A DNA stretch of 64,000 nt from Beroe forskalii. Its lineage: Eukaryota; Ctenophora; Nuda; Beroida; Beroidae. The stretch covers positions 124,001 through 188,000 of the forward strand of contig WFMF01000199.1 in the NCBI GenBank assembly GCA_011033025.1, written 5' to 3'. The position numbers and the translations under genes were made by a program. The notes beneath the pieces are model-generated. The model was not told the origin of the DNA. It did not search any database and saw only the letters and a program-made list of their open reading frames with translations. Below, in pieces: positions 35,673-46,690 of this stretch. How positions within the stretch are numbered: the first letter of the stretch is position 1; every line of letters starts with the position of its first letter.

Positions 35673-35811
35673 CACGTGACAACGGAATCTCCGTAGTTTA
35701 CAAATGTTGTGGCGCACTTGATAGTGATTTCTGTACCAACATTATAGACAGTATCTGGATTGTGTATGGTTGGGTCCAAGTTACTCCAAGACTCGTACGG
35801 ATTTTGGCAAT
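35626..35811 (-). CDS. CCP1 (sushi) exon, copy A
   Basis: 186 nt, phase 1 in and out, TTTTTTGCAG acceptor and GTGAGT donor. Reads DCQNPYESWSNLDPTI…VGTEITIKCATTFVNYGDSV and on through VTCTAEGTFTGQPDC: four cysteines, a conserved Tyr/Gly and a TGxPxC end, a canonical sushi/CCP domain. It joins the PAN exon (which ends in phase 1) without a stop. Together the four exons predict a secreted or membrane-anchored recognition-type protein. No close family is recognised beyond the domains. Confidence 0.8.
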
Positions 35812-35980
35812 CTGCAAAAAATTTAAAAACATATGTTAATTTACAGACAAGGAAAAATTGTCCAAACGTGGGTAAACTGTCTAGAGTCTAGACAAGGGAA
35901 ATTTCACTGTTTAATCCTTTAGTATATCGCATTGGACTACACGCCCCCCCCCCCATAGTTTTGAAAAGATGTCGTCAGAT

Positions 35981-36134
35981 TGCGATGTCATGATTAATCA
36001 GTTATCACCATATATTATAAGATATGTCATGATTAATTAATTAGTGATTAATCATGACATCGCAATATATTATTATTATGTTATTATACGTGGTTATTAA
36101 TAATCACCACGTATAATAACTTAATAATAATATA
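35981..36134. repeat. Two adjacent AT-rich hairpins in the PAN-CCP1 intron
   Basis: Inverted pair GATGTCATGATTAATCA / TGATTAATCATGACATC (about 35983-36062), then a second hairpin ATAATATATT…ACGTGG / CCACGT…AATATATTA (about 36064-36135). Present in both duplicated copies (second at about 41058-41220). Confidence 0.7.
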
Positions 36135-36174
36135 TTCAGGTTTAAATGGCATGATAAGCAAGATATAGACATAC

Positions 36175-36429
36175 CGACACACTCATTGACAGAGTATGTT
36201 GTAAACTGTCCAACTCTGCCAATATTTTTCTCACAAACATCTACTGCTTCTTTGCGATAGAAGCCGCAGTCAAGGTTATAGTTTTGTATGATGATCACTT
36301 CACAGTCGGTAACTAATTGTTTGCACTGTGCCCTGCAGTCTGCTACTGAGGTAGCAGGGTTATGACTAATGTAAACTTCATTCCACCCGGACCCACAGTT
36401 ACCCTCCCACAGCAGTCCGCAGATCTCTC
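36175..36429 (-). CDS. PAN/apple-like exon, copy A
   Basis: 255 nt, phase 1 in and out, acceptor CCCTCAG and donor GTATGT. It encodes GEICGLLWEGNCGSGWNEVY…, SVADCRAQC, LVTDCEVIIIQNYNLDCGFY and a final NECV. The W-x-GNC start, the CRAQC pair and the C…NYNLDCGFYRKEA centre fit a PAN/apple fold, an extracellular disulfide-rich module. It continues in frame from the signal-peptide exon and into CCP1. The plus-strand gene at 3.1 kb also combines PAN with CCP, so the two loci may be distant paralogs. Confidence 0.75.
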
Positions 36430-37285
36430 CTGAGGGTTAATAAGCTTGTGTTTATACTTTTCATACCTAAATCAAGTCAGGTTTTATATTATGCAGCCGT
36501 TTTCATACTATCATGATAGTATGATATATATTTTTCCTCTCCAAATAGCCTTTTTGGTTTACAGAAAGGTGGAGAAAAAAATCTTAGTGGCCTATTGCGG
36601 TCTAGGAATTGAAGGGCATATTGGGGTACAGGGTAGTTAGATGTTCGACCGACCCTCTGATTGGTATGGCGACTATCCAACGTTATAGCATCGGACTGGA
36701 CCTGCATAACTACGGACATTTTGAACGCGTTTAGAAAAACTCGAGAATCCGATAAGGATTATTGCCGCCTCCAATGAAATTCACATTATCAATAATATTA
36801 CGTCATGTATTCGTAAACCGTCACTCCGAATGGACAATCCAAACACACCGTGCAACGGACAAGCCATAAACCAACCCGAAAATATAAGTCCGTGATAACA
36901 CCTCTTACACATAATAACTTTACACATAACCCTCTTACACATTGGAGAGGGTTAGCCGAGATCGTGATGGGTTCGGGTTGTGTATAATGTAGTTATGTAT
37001 ACTTATATACTACCTTTATCCGTATCTGTTATTAAATCGGAAATAAAGAAATAGACCTAGTGATGGCCAAGTTTGATCAATCATCGCCTGCGATTTTTCC
37101 AGTTATTGCACCCGCCTTCATCAACTCTTGCAATTACTGCGCTAATGCGCTTACAGCACTAGGCTTCGCCTCGTGCAATAAGCAAAATAATTTGCTCTCG
37201 GCTTCTCGTTCAATTATTTCAATATTTAAAATGTATTGAAAGTGTATAATATAAACTTAATTATATTAGAATTATTGAAACAAAC

Positions 37286-37331
37286 CTTGGACGTGTGATG
37301 GCAGACCAATGATTACCATTAGGACCAGCAT
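37286..37331 (-). CDS. Signal-peptide exon, copy A
   Basis: ATG at 37331 opens MLVLMVIIGLPSHVQ and ends at a GTTTGT donor in phase 1. It is short, hydrophobic and ends with small or polar residues, as expected of a secretory signal peptide. It joins the PAN exon in frame (next codon Gly). An identical exon is in copy B (44443-44488). Confidence 0.65.
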
Positions 37332-37489
37332 TCTACCTCGGAGTGTAGTTTAACTACAACTTCTTTGGCTATATTCTTGATAAAATGTTTATTTTATTAG
37401 ATGCTTAGATGGTTTTATTTCTATTTCAACAGCCGCACGGCCAATGACAAGAATCGTAGGACCCAAAATATCAAGCCAGTGACGGAATA

Positions 37490-37880
37490 AGCGGTGTAAT
37501 AAGCGGTTACATGTCGAAGTGGTGACCTTATACCGTAATAAGCGGTTACATGTCGAAGTGGTGACCTTATACCACAACTTACATGGTCGAGGGGACAGCC
37601 GAGACTGTGTAAGTTAGATAATGGACGAGGCGTGCCAAGTTCATTATCGAAGGTATACGGTCACAGCTGAGATCATGAAGCCGAATTATAATCCGACCGG
37701 AAACAGCTGAGACCTACTATTATCCGACCAAACAACAGTATTTCTTCCCACTCGGGTCTGACGACCCTCGTCTGGATTCAACGCTTAAGTAGATTTTTGA
37801 GTGCTCCTTTATAAAATCAAATTTCATTTAAACCTATTTCTCACTGTAATTCAGTGGAGACCGTATAATAAGCTGTTACA
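37490..37880. repeat. Dispersed repeat with GCGGTTACATGTCGAAGTGG units
   Basis: Starts with two copies of TAATAAGCGGTTACATGTCG, continues with a palindromic AGCCGAGAC…GGACGAGGCG segment and the CCCACTCGGGTCTGACGACC block shared with the Gypsy 5' LTR region. Further copies at about 44640-45020 and 45065-45440. Probably a non-autonomous element; termini not determined. Confidence 0.6.
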
Positions 37881-39667
37881 TGTCAATTAAAACTGCTGGA
37901 CGGTTGGTCTAGTAACCCCCGCGGGTTTGGATGTGACAAGAGAATTCGGAAGAGGCAAAATGAATGACCATCCAAATCAGCGGGGTTACTAGACCAACCG
38001 TCCAACGGTTTTGGTGGTGTTTATCATAGCTTAGTGATGCAAACTTTCCTGATTTGTTTCTGACTAGTCTTTTAGATGATTAAGTTCTTCTCTACCTAGG
38101 CTCTGATACATGTAAACATGAGATTGAGTTGATCATAACATTTTATAGAGTAGTAGCTGATTATGTTTCATTCTACTGAATATAGAAGATTTGGATAAGA
38201 TCGAAGGTTACTTGATGTGTTGAATGTATGAGAGTTTCAACTACAGGTTTGTTCTGAAGGCTGCTGTCGGGGAGATGACAGATACTTTTGAGGAGCAGGG
38301 TTACAAGTACTAAGACAGCAATGCAGCTCAAAAGTCCTTCTGTGGGAAGACTACCCTAGTAGGCTGCTGGAGCTGTGATTTGATTCGATTTGATTGAATT
38401 CATGTACACCTATTGCGCAGCTCAGATACTGCATATTTGTTTGTTCTGCTGTGTGATTTAGTATGATTTCCTGTTCAAAGTTATGAAGAACCGATTTTTG
38501 AGTTAGTGCTAGTTTGGGAATTTCTGATTATATTTGGGAATTAGATTCTGATTCATGTGCTTGAAGTGAATTCTATGGTTTTCTTGGAGGATTTAGTTTG
38601 ATGAGTAGGTCTGTGTATAATATGGAAAGTTGAGCAAAATTTTGACTTGTTTATTTACTCATCTGATAGATGGCTGTAGCAGCGAGCTTGGGCTTACAGT
38701 AGCCTTGTTTTGCTTCATACAGAATTTCCTGGGAGGTTAAAGTGTTATATGATTTTAGAAGCTAAATCAGATGGCGGCTTGTTGGTCAGTGCAATATTTT
38801 TGTCCTCTATAATCTTTGTAACATGTGGAGCCACACAACTTGAAAGTTTCAGGATGATTCTCAGTTATGGAACTTAGACTCATTTAACATCTCTTAAGCT
38901 TACCAGATGAGGTGTTCGTTTGTCTGAGTGATCCAAAGGTCCCAGACATGGTGATTCATCTGACAGCATGGTTCGTCAGCGCCATTCTCGATCAGAAAGT
39001 TTTGCCACCTTCTTCGAAGAGCAAACCTCGGTGATAAAACAACCTCTTCTGTCTTCAATCGTCACTTCCTGAGTATTTTGCTTTTCAGCGTCAAAGTGCA
39101 AGACATATTATGTTGAGTGTCATTAAGCAATTCATCAAGGCCCACCCAAGAAAGAAATAGAAATAGAGTATCTTATACCAAACCGTGTGCTATCTAGAGT
39201 GTTCGTTTCTATATTCCTGTGGGTGTTCTCTGTTTCTCTGCCTATTCCTGTGGGTGTTCTCGGTCCATCTGTCGTTATCCGCCCTTATTGAGTCCCCTTG
39301 GTTGGATGTTCCAGCCCTTTGCTGCCATCTCACCCGTGTAACTTTGCTTTGTCGAGCTGCTTTGAAGCTTCAGATGGAATTATTGATGAGTATATCTGAG
39401 TTGAGGCTGAAGTTTTTGTACGCCTGCCAAGGTCCATAGCTCTATCCTAGGTGATAAGTCCATCCCCTGGGACACCTGTGTCCCACTTAGTCCCCAACCC
39501 GTGTCCCACTTAGTCCTAACCTGTCTCACTTAGTCCTAACCCTGTCCCACTTAGTCCTAACCCTGTCCCACTTAGTCACAACCCTGTCCCACTTAGTCCC
39601 AACTCCCTACCTTCATTTTATCCTAACTGGGACATCCATGTCCCAGTTAGGACTAAGGTGCCCACTC

Positions 39668-39853
39668 AACGGCTTCCCCCTGCAGTCTGGTTTTCCCTCG
39701 AATGCGTTTGTTTTGGTACAAGTAACGCTCCTATCCCCCGTAGTTTATATGCTTAGAACCGCACATCACGTCCAATGACTCGTTCTCTTCAAGTGTCCGG
39801 TGTGCCAAACTCGTCCACATAGCCCCACGATACGTCCGGGAAATCGCAACGAC
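39668..39853 (-). pseudogene. CCP2 exon, copy B (broken)
   Basis: Counterpart of 34864-35046. Two bases are missing near 39811 (AACTCGTCC against AACTCTCGTCC), which shifts the frame into a stop. The 5' splice site is lost: CTCAACGG stands where copy A has CTCACCTA. Confidence 0.75.
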
Positions 39854-40080
39854 CTATTGCTCGATTGTTGTGTTTGATGATGTTGTTAAATGATAGAAAT
39901 TGACTCAGTATCTAATTCTCAATATTTGGATTTTGGAATTGCAATGATGGTCAAAGCCTATAGGCATTTTTAGTGTCCAAAAAGATATTCACTATCAAAA
40001 ACAACCAGTAAATCATCATTATAAGAAGATTTGAGTTGTCTTCTTCACGAGATGTCTACCTTATGCGACATATTTACTTA

Positions 40081-40387
40081 TGTGGCAAAATAATCCTGAT
40101 TTATTTCAAAATTACCCATTTTAACGGTACTATGAGGGTGATGTCGTGTTAAAGTTTTATGGGCCGCAAAATGTGGTGATTTTTTGTAAAATCCCCAAAT
40201 TTCGTTCCACATATGTCTCGTAGTGTAGTAAAATTTTGTGATGAATCTTGCAGTCATTGCAGCGTGCGTGATGTTGATGTATTGATTCTAATTTCGGTCA
40301 CAACTCACGAAGTGCTTCTGAAATTTTTGTTGAGGATAGCAGAAAAGTTAAGTTGTAATTTCCTATTTGAATACTCACAGATTAATG
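40081..40387. mobile_element. 307-bp insertion present only in copy B
   Basis: Copy A reads TTTACTTAGATACG. Copy B has the insertion between two TTA triplets (40078-40080 and 40388-40390). It contains a segment related to the element at 5856-6054. The two ends are not inverted repeats of each other, so the TTA duplication is only suggestive. Confidence 0.6.
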
Positions 40388-40698
40388 TTAGATACGTCTA
40401 CTAAAATAAACAGTATTTGAAAGAGTCTTGTTACAAGTCAATTGTCATGTAACAAGAGAAAAGGAAAAAAGTAAGTTTTCCTGTAAATTGATCAGCCAAG
40501 ACTGTTCATAAGTTCATTGTTTTGTACGAACCCTCATGATTACTTGATTATATCCTCGAGACCCACCTAATTTACTGCAGTCCGGTTCCACAGTGAATGT
40601 GTCCACTCACCTATTTTTCTGCAGTCCGGTTGCCCAGTGAATGTGTCCACTCACCTATTTTCCTACAGTCTGGTAACCCAGTGAATGTGTCCACTCAC

Positions 40699-40885
40699 CT
40701 ATTTTCCCGCAGTCTGGTTGCCCTGTGAACGTGCCCTCGGCAGTGCACGTGACAACGGAATCTCCGTAGTTTACAAATGTTGTATGCACTTTGTTAGTGA
40801 TTTCTGTACCAACATTATAGACAGTATCTGGATTTGTGTATGGTTGGGTCCAAGTTACTCCAAGACTCGTAATGATTTTGGCAAT
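40699..40885 (-). pseudogene. CCP1 exon, copy B (frameshifted)
   Basis: 187 nt against 186 in copy A: an extra A (minus-strand ACACAAATCC against ACACAATCC) shifts the frame to a stop, and the second CCP cysteine (KCATT in copy A) is altered to KVHTT. Splice sites are kept. The domain would not fold if translated. Confidence 0.75.
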
Positions 40886-41257
40886 CTGCAAAAATTTAAA
40901 AAACATATGTTAATTTACAGACAAGGAAAAATTGTCCAAACGTGGGTAAACTGTCTAGAGTTCAGACAAGGGAAATTTCACTGTTTAATCCTTTTAGTAT
41001 ATCGCATTGGACTACACGCCCCCCCCCCCATAGTTTTGAAAAGATGTCGTCAGATTGCGATGTCATGATTAATCAGTTATCACCATATATTATAAGATAT
41101 GTCATGATTAATTAATCAGTGATCAATCACGCCATCGCAATATATTATTATTATGTTATTATACTATTATACGTGGTTATTAATAATCACCACGTATAAT
41201 AACTTAATAATAATATATTCAGGTTTAAATGGCATGATAAGCAAGATATAGACATAC

Positions 41258-41512
41258 CGACACACTCATTGACAGAGTATGTTGTAAACTGTCCAACTCT
41301 GCCAATATTTTTCTCACAAACATCTACTGCTTCTTTGCGATAGAAGCCGCAGTCAAGGTTATAGTTTTGTATGATGATCACTTCACAGTCGGTAACTAAT
41401 TGTTTGCACTGTGCCCTGCAGTCTGCTACTGAGGTAGCAGGGTTATGACTAATGTAAACTTCCTTCCACCCGGACCCACAGTTACCCTCCCGCAGCAGTC
41501 CGCAGATCTCTC
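41258..41512 (-). CDS. PAN/apple-like exon, copy B
   Basis: Same length, phases and splice sites as the copy A exon. Two replacements are visible: Trp to Arg in LLWEGN and Asn to Lys in GWNEVY. The exon itself is open, but it splices to a frameshifted CCP1, so copy B is probably a pseudogene overall. Confidence 0.6.
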
Positions 41513-41961
41513 CTGAGGGTTAATAAGCTTATACTTATAAGTTTATACTTTTCATACCTAAATCAAGTCAGGTTTTATATTATGCAGCCGTTTTCATACT
41601 ATCATGATAGTATGATATATATTTTTCCTCTCCAAATAGCCTTTTTGGTTTACAGAAAGGTGGAGAAAAAAATCTTAGTGGCCTATTGCGGTCTAGGAAT
41701 TGAAGGGCATATTGGGGTACAGGGTAGTTAGATGTTCGACCGACCCTCTGATTGGTATGGCGACTATCCAACGTTATAGCATCGGATTGGACCTGTGTAA
41801 CTACAGATATTTTGAACGCGTTTAGAAAAACTCGAGAATCCGATAAGGATTATTGCCGCCTCCAATGAAATTCACATTATCAATGATATTACGTCATGTA
41901 TTCGTAAACTGTCACTCCGAATGGACAATCCAAACACACCGTGCAACGGACAAGCCATTAA

Positions 41962-44020
41962 AGGGGTTCTCTGCTCCAGAAAAAGTGCTATTTTTCATGA
42001 TCCACCGGTTAATTATTTCTTGTAACAATAATCATGGTGAAATTCTTCATGTTTCTAGGTGCCTCCTATCGCGAGATATCGCACCTTTTATGTTACCGCG
42101 CGATGACGTCACTTCATTGCACCAGACCGTAACTGACTGCTATGCGCGCTATTAAAATACGTGATAAAATTGGTATTTCACATTACTTTTTTATTGTTTG
42201 TTTGCTTTTAGTTTTCTTATTTTCTTTTTTAAATGATTTTTGCTGATTTGATATGTTAGTTAATTGATACACTCAACTATTTATGCATTCATTTTGGGAC
42301 AATAGGATGGGAAATGAGCCCATCTTGCCTGCAATAAATTCTGACAGTTTTCATTGTGAAATCAGCTAACTCCGAGATACCTTCACTCACCCCCTTATTA
42401 ATTGATCTGACTTCAGTTCATTCTGAAAGTGAAACTCGTCACTCTTCAGTAGCAATTTACTCTTACCGTAATACCGGTCGACCAGTTCAATTATATTTTG
42501 ACAACTGTTCAGTCCGACTAAAATTCACTTTTTAACAAGTTTTGACAAGTTTCAGTTCTGAAAAGAGTGCAATGTAGGACCTGTCCTCTCTAACACCAAA
42601 CACTTTGGCTCATGAAATCATAAAAATAGTCCCGGTTTAAACAAGTTTTATACTCTGACACAAGTCCACTCCGGTCTAATCTTACCGACTATAGTACATG
42701 TTCACTCTGGATCTATATTAATTCCCATTCCAGCCGATTCCGAAGTAGGTTAACTGTTTCTTCTAACACCAGTTCACTCTATCAACAGTAAACGACCGAG
42801 TTCAAGTTCTTAGCTCCGAGGCCGAGTTTGCGTTGTTTTCTGACTGACGCCAGTCTACTCTAACATCAATTCAATCTGACACTAGTCCGGATTCAAACAA
42901 CAGCTCAGTGATCACTCGGACACCAATTCACTGATGACTCTGACACCATTCCTGATTCCAACATCAGTTCAGTGTTGGACTTCCGACTGGTGCCAGTGTG
43001 AATAAGTGCGAGAGTGACTCTGACACTAATTCACCCTGACACCAGTCTGGATTCCAACAACCTTCAGTGTTCACTCAGTTGCTCTGACAACAGTTCACTC
43101 TGACTCAAGTCCGGAGTCCAACAAGCGATCAGTGTTCACTCAAATGACAAAAGTTCATTTTGACACCAGTCTGGCTTCCAACAAGCATTCAAACAAGAGT
43201 GTAAACTCTGACAACAGTTCCCTCTAACATCAGTCCGGAATCTGGATTCCAGCAACAGTTCATAAGACTCTTTGGTTTACACTTATATCTTTTCACTGTT
43301 CATTGTCCATGTAAAAGTGCGTTACTATACCTATTGTTATCTACATACACAGTACGGAAGTGCTAATCATGATCAGCAATCATCCGTGTCTCAATAGTTA
43401 GTAGGAAAAGCAAAAAATAATAATTAGTAAACTGAAAACATATATCATGCTTATAGATTTATGAAAGAGCCATACCCGACTTAATGAAGAAGTAATCCAT
43501 GGTGTTAAAATAATTTAAGGCCTAAAAAACCACGAGTGCTCAGGGCTAACAAAGGGTCATCAGTTGGGCAAGAGTGATTATGTTAATATTACTGTGAATA
43601 TGCATTATGATTTGTACGTAGTAATAGTATCAATTATCATATTTAGTCAATCATGATGAATAAAACCAACCAAAATGTATAATTTGGAAAATCATCCAAA
43701 ACCTAAGGTGAATGTAGTAAATTCCGTCCATGAACTAGGATGAAATACTATATAAGCATGCTAAAAGCTTAACAATTTCACCAGATTTCACACCTATTTC
43801 CCACTACAATAAGCTCTTTCACCTGAAATATAACACTGCGCGACAACATGTTGGTGCTGGAGTGACGTCATCGCGCTAAATTTTTAAACCGCAATAACTC
43901 GCGAAATAATAAAGATAGAGAGATGGGGATTTCAACATTTTATTACATGTAAGGTGAGATATGATAAAATCATAATGATTTCAATTTCATATAAAGTCAA
44001 TTCTATACCAGAGAACCCCT
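41962..44020. mobile_element. Non-autonomous DNA transposon with TTAA target duplication (piggyBac-like)
   Basis: Ends AGGGGTTCTCTG… and …CAGAGAACCCCT are perfect 12-bp inverted repeats bordered by TTAA on both sides (41958-41961 and 44021-44024). Subterminal GCGATGACGTCACT and its complement lie within ~200 bp of the ends. Copy A of the segmental duplication gives the empty site, with TAAA where TTAA is expected. TTAA duplication is characteristic of piggyBac-type transposition. No transposase ORF. The interior (about 42380-43260) is a degenerate repeat rich in TCTGACACCAGTTCA. Confidence 0.8.
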
Positions 44021-44442
44021 TTAACCAACCCAAAAATATAAGTCCGTGATAACGCCTCTTACACGTCATAATAACTTAACACATAACCCACTTACACATT
44101 GAAAATGGTAAGCCGAGATCGTGATGAATTGGGGTTGTGTATAGTGTAGATATGTATACTTATATACTACCTTTATCCGTATCTGTTATTAAATCGGAAA
44201 TAAAGAAATAGACCTAGTGATGGCCAAGTTTGATCAATCATCGCCTGCGATTTTTCCAGTTATTGCACCCGCCTTCATCAACTCTTGCAATTACTGCGCT
44301 AATGCGCTTACAGCACTAGGCTTCGCCTCGTGCAATAAGCAAAATAATTTGCTCTCGGCTTCTCGTTCAATTATTTCAATATTTAAAATGTATTGAAAGT
44401 GTATAATATAAACTTAATTATATTAGAATTATTGAAACAAAC

Positions 44443-44488
44443 CTTGGACGTGTGATGGCAGACCAATGATTACCATTAGGACCAGCAT
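44443..44488 (-). CDS. Signal-peptide exon, copy B
   Basis: Same 46-nt coding exon (MLVLMVIIGLPSHVQ) and GTTTGT donor as copy A. It would head the transcript of the degraded copy B gene. The 2-kb transposon at 41962 lies in its intron. Confidence 0.5.
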
Positions 44489-45064
44489 TCTACCTCGGAG
44501 TGTAGTTTAACTACAACTTCTTTGGCTATATTCTTGATAAAATGTTTATTTTATTAGATGCTTAGATGGTTTTATTTCTATTTCAACAGCCGCACGGCCA
44601 ATGACAAGAATCGTAGGACCCAAAATATCAAGCCAGTGACGGAATAAGCGGTGTAATAAGCGGTTACATGTCGAAGTGGTGACCTTATACCGTAATAAGC
44701 GGTTACATGTCGAAGTGGGGACCTTATACCACAACTTACATGGTCGAGGGGACAGCCGAGACTGTGTAAGTTAGATAATGGACGAGGCGTGCCAAGTTCA
44801 TTATCGAAGGTATACGGTCACAGCTGAGATCATGAAGCCGAATTATAATCCGACCGGAAACAGCTGAGACCTACTATTCTCTGACCAAACAACAGTATTT
44901 CTTCCCACTCGGGTCTGACGACCCTCGTCTGGATTCAACGCTTAAGTAGATTTTTGAGTGCTCCTTTATAAAATCAAATTTCATTTAAACCTATTTCTCA
45001 CTGTAATTCAGTGGAGACCGTATAACCAAACCTACACGGTCACTAAAACAAGCTTCGGAGGGGT

Positions 45065-45440
45065 ATAATAAGCGGTTACATGTCGAAGTGGTGACCGTAT
45101 ACCGCAACTTACATGGTCGAGCCGACGGCCGAGACTGTGTAAGATGGATAATGGACGAGGCGTGCCGAGTTCATTATTGTAGGTATACGGTCACAGCTGA
45201 GATCATGGAACCGGATTATACCCCGACCGGAAACAGCTGGGACCGACTATTCTATGACCAAACAACAGTATTTCTTCCCACTCGGGTCTGGCGACCCTCG
45301 TCCGGATTCAACGCTTAAGTAGATTTTTGAGTGCTCCTTTATAAAATCAAATTTCATTTTTAACTTTTTGCACTGTAATTCAGTGGAGACCGTATAACCA
45401 AACTTATACCGTCGCCAAAACAAGCTTGGGAGGGGTATAA
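45065..45440. repeat. Third copy of the GCGGTTACATGTCGAAGTGG repeat
   Basis: Diverged tandem copy of 44640-45020, immediately downstream of the segmental duplication. Confidence 0.7.
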
Positions 45441-45564
45441 TCCATAATTTATACATTTATTCGCTACAGTGGGCAGCTTTTCATTTAACTCTCCCGCACA
45501 GTTTCCTGTACGTTCGGCTGATTGAACCGTGTGGCTGCAAAGGCTTGAGATACCTAGGTATCTT

Positions 45565-45652
45565 TCACCCTTAGCTCAGTGGAAATGGACGAAAATCGAA
45601 CTCTCAACCTTTAGGTTGCATGGCAGACTCAAGACCATTACACCACTGACTA
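45565..45652 (-). other. tRNA-like sequence (possible SINE head)
   Basis: On the minus strand there is an A-box-like AGTCAGTGGTGTAATGGTC, a stem CAACC-TAAA-GGTTG resembling a long variable arm, and a B-box-like GAGTTCGATTTTC. The T-stem and acceptor stem do not pair properly, so this is not a convincing functional tRNA. A degenerate tRNA or tRNA-derived SINE is more likely. Confidence 0.3.
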
Positions 45653-45954
45653 CTCTCCTATCAAATTTTGGAGGAGATTGGTATATAGTTTCAATATATT
45701 TACAAGTCATATATTTACAAGTCATATTTTGGATAATATCATAACCATGAGATGTTGGAAAATGGATGAGAAGGGCGTTTATTAATTTCCAAAACAGACA
45801 ACTGCATGGTGCTTTGGTTTATCCCTTTATAAAACATATTTTGTGTTTGGCTGCCACAGGCCGTTATTAACCTTATTATTAACGTTATTTATATTCTTTA
45901 ACGACAAAATAACAGCTCATAAGTCTATAGAACCGTGACCAGGTCCATATTAAA

Positions 45955-46690
45955 GCATATATAAGTCTCAACAAGGTAAAACTGGTACAAAACCCCAACG
46001 CTCAGTTGTTGAATCTGCATCAGCTGAGCAAGACATTTTCAAACCAAGCTGTTTTGCGTAATGATTCCTATTATTAGCATAATGAGAGTGACATGATGAG
46101 TCCTAATTAAGAGAATGAAGGCAAGGATTCGGCTTGGTGCTCATTATGATAAGTAGATTAGGGTGTCAGCACAATGAGAATTGGAGCCTTGCTACAAGAA
46201 GCAGGGACCAGGCAACTAGGTATTCACCATGAGGTGATTACCAAACTGCTGAACTTGTGATTTTAAAGTAGGTTTACTGGGCTGCTAGTAAATGAGAGAG
46301 TCAGGGAGGCATTGGAAACAATGAAAATCCCGCGTTTCGGAGACGAAAACCTGCGAATCTTTGGAATACTAGGCTATTATAAAACCTGAATCGTAACAAT
46401 GTTTGAATATTTTGAATAGGTACTGAATCTTTGATTGCGTTAGTGATTTAGCCGAAGAACCCAGTCTCTGAATTCGATTTACTCCGTGCTTTTCATCTCT
46501 GGGAGTCTTGACGTGGTTAATGGTTCTCTGAAGAGATCTTAGGACCAAGAGAACTGTCGCAATTAGACTGAGACGCGTTTTTCTGTGAATAAAGCACGCC
46601 GCAGACTCGGGGTGAACTAAAAAGACATTTTGGTAGGGGGAAATTATCTGGATATATTTGTGATGAATCTACAAATTAACTGTTTTTTCA
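45955..46690. repeat. Unit flanking the X-box array, first copy
   Basis: A ~740-bp block starting near CTCAACAAGGTAAAACTGGT. It is repeated at about 49510-50225 (high identity) and in truncated form at about 50352-50465. Each copy sits next to the 34-bp array, so a higher-order unit has been tandemly duplicated. Confidence 0.85.

Larger units (their letters stand above)
33052..37886. repeat. Segmental duplication, copy A
   Basis: Matches 37887-45050 end to end in the same orientation (for example the MITE at 33052/37887, the CACTTAGTCC repeat at 34676/39473, the CCP exon at 35626/40699, the PAN exon at 36175/41258 and the signal-peptide exon at 37286/44443). It holds the intact minus-strand PAN-CCP exons. 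The first ~1.8 kb of the alignment carries many small indels while the exon-bearing part is nearly identical. Tandem duplication is the simple reading; false duplication of two haplotypes in assembly is the alternative. Confidence 0.9.
37887..45050. repeat. Segmental duplication, copy B
   Basis: Second copy of 33052-37886, longer because of two insertions absent from copy A: 307 bp at 40081-40387 (TTA at each side) and 2059 bp at 41962-44020 (TTAA at each side). PAN and signal-peptide exons are intact, both CCP exons are broken. Confidence 0.9.

Noticed and set aside
37389..37577. Minus-strand 62-codon ORF (and its copy at 44546)
   Set aside because: It lies upstream of the signal-peptide exon within the GCGGTTACATGTCG repeat and consists of repeat-derived peptide.
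45565..45652. A functional tRNA gene
   Set aside because: A- and B-box-like motifs are present but the T and acceptor stems do not pair; kept only as a tRNA-like sequence.
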